Shown: positions 61,555 to 64,000 of the stretch, piece by piece
How the letters are laid out: every line of letters starts with the position of its first letter
Numbering within the stretch: position 1 is the stretch's first letter
DNA from: Paralvinella palmiformis
Taxonomy: Eukaryota > Annelida > Polychaeta > Terebellida > Alvinellidae
Length of the DNA stretch: 64,000 nt
Assembly: GCA_025642065.1 (NCBI GenBank)
Contig: JAODUP010000148.1
Span: 836,227-900,226, forward strand
Direction: 5' to 3'
The notes under the pieces: generated by a model
Seen by the model: the letters and a program-made list of their open reading frames with translations, nothing else
What the model was told of the DNA's origin: nothing
Databases searched by the model: none
Made by a program: the position numbers and the translations under genes

Positions 61555-63033
61555 AATGGAGGTAATGACAAGATAATTGAGTTGATTTGCTTAGCCTCAT
61601 AACTGGTCTCATCTTAGAGAACGACTTTGATGTTTGTAAATTGCTTATGGATAAAATAAAGTGGATAACATTTTGTCAAGATTACATCAAGGGGGTAGAA
61701 GATCATCATCACCCGTTAACTCCCGCGATAAGTTTCTTGTTAAACAAACGGCTTAAGCTATAGAAGGAAGTCATCGAGCATAGGGTAGTATTTATTTATT
61801 TATTCCATATATTTATTGTCCATCCACTGCGTAAATGCATTTGTAGGGTTTGCACATAAAATATGGTAGCATATATGGCAGTATACTAATTGCCCATTAG
61901 GAGGGGATCAGAACTGTAAGCTGTATAAACCAGGGCCGTATTAACACATGGGCGGGTCCCTAGGTAATTAGGTACATCGACCTGCCGTCCAGTACTTTAT
62001 TTTGTCACTTCATTACAGCTGGCCGTCTGACCATGATACGATAGGCGCTATCCCGCAGTACATAGCCCTATATCAATTTTGAAGAATTCTACTCACAATT
62101 TGAACTATATAAATAAGCGTTAAAATTACGTATATAAATATACCTGGGGATTCAGATAATTGTCTCTCTGTTATTTGTTTCAGTTGTAAAGAGAATATAA
62201 CTCTTGGAACGGTTTCTATTTCCCTTTCCTGTTCTCATCAGCAACGATTTCTATAATGAGCTCTATGTCATAACGTAATGTCATTTGTTGACGAGATTGA
62301 GATCATACTATGGATTATTTATCATTAAAATGTTCTGTAGAATCACAGCCCACCGATCCGTGTTTGCTATGAGATAGAAATAATTATATAAAGATGGACA
62401 CATCTTTTATCACCTCAGGCGGACGTGTCTAGTCTCATCACATATCGGACAAGATAATTGAGTTGATTTGCTAAGCCTCATCACAGGTCACATCTCGTAC
62501 ATATGGCTGTGAGATTACTCCATATGGAAACAAATTCCTCAAGTTTCAGTTGTCGGATTCTATGATAACCACCAAAAGTCTACTGATTTGATCCAGAATC
62601 TCTTATGACATCCCTCAGCGATAATGACATTTGTGATTTGTTTCCCAAATTTATCCAGAAAGAGAACGACTTTGATGTTAGTAAATTGTTTATAGATAAA
62701 ATAAAGGGGATAACATTTGGTCAAAGTTACAACAAAGAGGTAGAAGATCATCGCCCGTTAACTTGTTATGATGTTTTATGAAATATGAATAACATATTTA
62801 GACAAATATCCTGTTCATTATCAAAACAAAATCATGTGACAAATGGCTGAAATTATAGAAAATGTTTAAGAAAGTCAGCAACCATATGGTACTTTAATTT
62901 TTCACTTCACTACAGCTGACAGCTCTACCTTGTTACGATAGGCAATAGTCCGCAGTACATAGTCGTATATCCATTTAGCAGGTTTCCTGAAGAATTCTAA
63001 TTGCAATTTGTAAAAATATTATTTAAATAATCG

Positions 63034-63077
<44 letters not shown>

Positions 63078-63530
63078 CATACTTATGAGAGAATATAGAT
63101 ATGGATAAATGTATTTGTATCAATACAGCGTAGAGTGCAAAGTGTCTTTAACAATTGAAACCCTAGGGCGCTGGTGATAATACCACATTAAAATAAATTG
63201 AAGGGCCCCTGGTCCATGCGGGGCCCCAAGGCTTTAGTCTAGTCAGTCTTGTGGATAATATGGTCCTGGTATAAATAATTACTTCATTTGACGTTTTCTG
63301 TTACTAGAAAGACGACGATTTTCTCTATTATTTCCTAGACACACAAGATGTAATAGAGATGACAAAATGTATTATCTTGGTATTTAGGGATTCAGAGAAT
63401 ATAACTCTTTGAGGACTTGACAATGATCTTTAACGCACTTCACCATTTCACATTGAAACTGAAACAGCTTCTATTTCCCATTCCCATTCTCCTTCAGCAA
63501 CAATTCTTATCAGCATACAAGATTGAAATA
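61555..63530. repeat. Diverged tandem duplication of roughly 1 kb
   Basis: Shared blocks in the same order: GACAAGATAATTGAGTTGAT (61568 and 62450), GAGAACGACTTTGATGTT (61617 and 62661), GGTAGAAGATCATC (61695 and 62740), CACTTCATTACAGCTG against CACTTCACTACAGCTG (62007 and 62902), CCGCAGTACATAG (62054 and 62951), GAAGAATTCTA (62081 and 62988), and AGAATATAACTCTT (62192 and 63396). Spacing differs by insertions, including the AT repeat at 63036-63077. It is non-coding now. The blocks may come from two neighbouring copies of one unclassified element. Confidence 0.75.
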
Positions 63531-64000
63531 TGTTTATAATTTTGCTAAAAAAGGAATATATTTTGGTATCTTTGTTTTCTAAGATTTTCCATTACTGCTC
63601 ATTCTTTATAATACTAGAAAAATGAAATCTACAGGCGCAACAAGAAAAAGCTATAGGAAAAAGATCACCAATTCATAATGGATATAAACACCTAGCTTTG
63701 AACTCATCAATATGTGATTACATAATATTACTATTAAAGCATACAAGTTAATAGAGGATCCAAAATAGAAGAATAACTGAAAATTACACACGTTTAAGAC
63801 ATGATATAATTTCTTAAATGGATTAAATATATTTAACAAACAAAGTTTCACTGTCAAGATTTATATAATTCTTTGGATTACTGTACATTTGATACGTAGA
63901 TATGTAGAATTTCTTTTTGTGTAGTACACCATTTATTTTACCAATGGAAATGACATTTTCCACATATAATATAAATTTTATAATAAAGATCTAGTATCTT
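63531..64000. other. AT-rich intergenic DNA to the window end
   Basis: No gene, repeat family or RNA recognised; open frames are short and without motifs. Confidence 0.5.

Overview
The window is animal nuclear DNA: large introns with GT/AG borders, many microsatellites, tRNA-derived SINEs and decayed LINEs. The kinesin-15-type gene, the secreted chitin-binding proteins and the (ACTC)n-tailed SINEs point to a mollusc, probably a marine gastropod. That placement is an inference from content, not from a marker gene.

Three protein-coding genes can be supported. (1) A minus-strand gene (CDS 6074 down to 3845, 3 exons, about 448 aa) encodes a secreted protein with a short chitin-binding type-2-like module followed by a proline-rich octapeptide repeat. 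(2) A plus-strand gene (CDS 14322-17332, 2 exons, about 676 aa) encodes a secreted protein with the same cysteine framework (C-x17-C-x9-C-x12-C) followed by a long disordered hydrophilic region. The two are divergently arranged, both have a signal-peptide exon ending in phase 1, and they look like diverged paralogues. Extracellular matrix, shell or cuticle-type structures are their likely place of action (inference). (3) A plus-strand KIF15/kinesin-12 gene (CDS 24039-58372, 32 coding exons, about 1,428 aa) fills more than half of the window. Its motor domain is complete and its long coiled-coil stalk aligns with vertebrate KIF15. Exon 12 (32723-32892) needs two one-base corrections to keep the homologous frame, so it is either an assembly indel cluster or a real lesion.

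Layout: 1-3844 is repeat-rich intergenic DNA; 3845-6074 is the proline-rich chitin-binding-like gene; 6075-14321 is intergenic DNA with two LINE fragments in opposite orientation; 14322-17332 is the second chitin-binding-like gene; 17333-24038 is intergenic DNA with SINEs and LINE remnants (RNase H-like and RT-like); 24039-58372 is KIF15, whose introns hold SINEs, LINE 3' ends, a decayed hAT-like transposon and related short elements; 58373-64000 is the 3' flank with a LINE 3' end and a diverged tandem duplication.

At least four SINE families recur in the window and can be defined by comparing copies with one another. No rRNA, functional tRNA, CRISPR or prokaryotic feature is present. I did not find a convincing new multi-gene system. 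The most distinctive items are the reduced chitin-binding-module gene pair, the exon 12 anomaly, and a LINE 3' end lying directly against a KIF15 splice acceptor.
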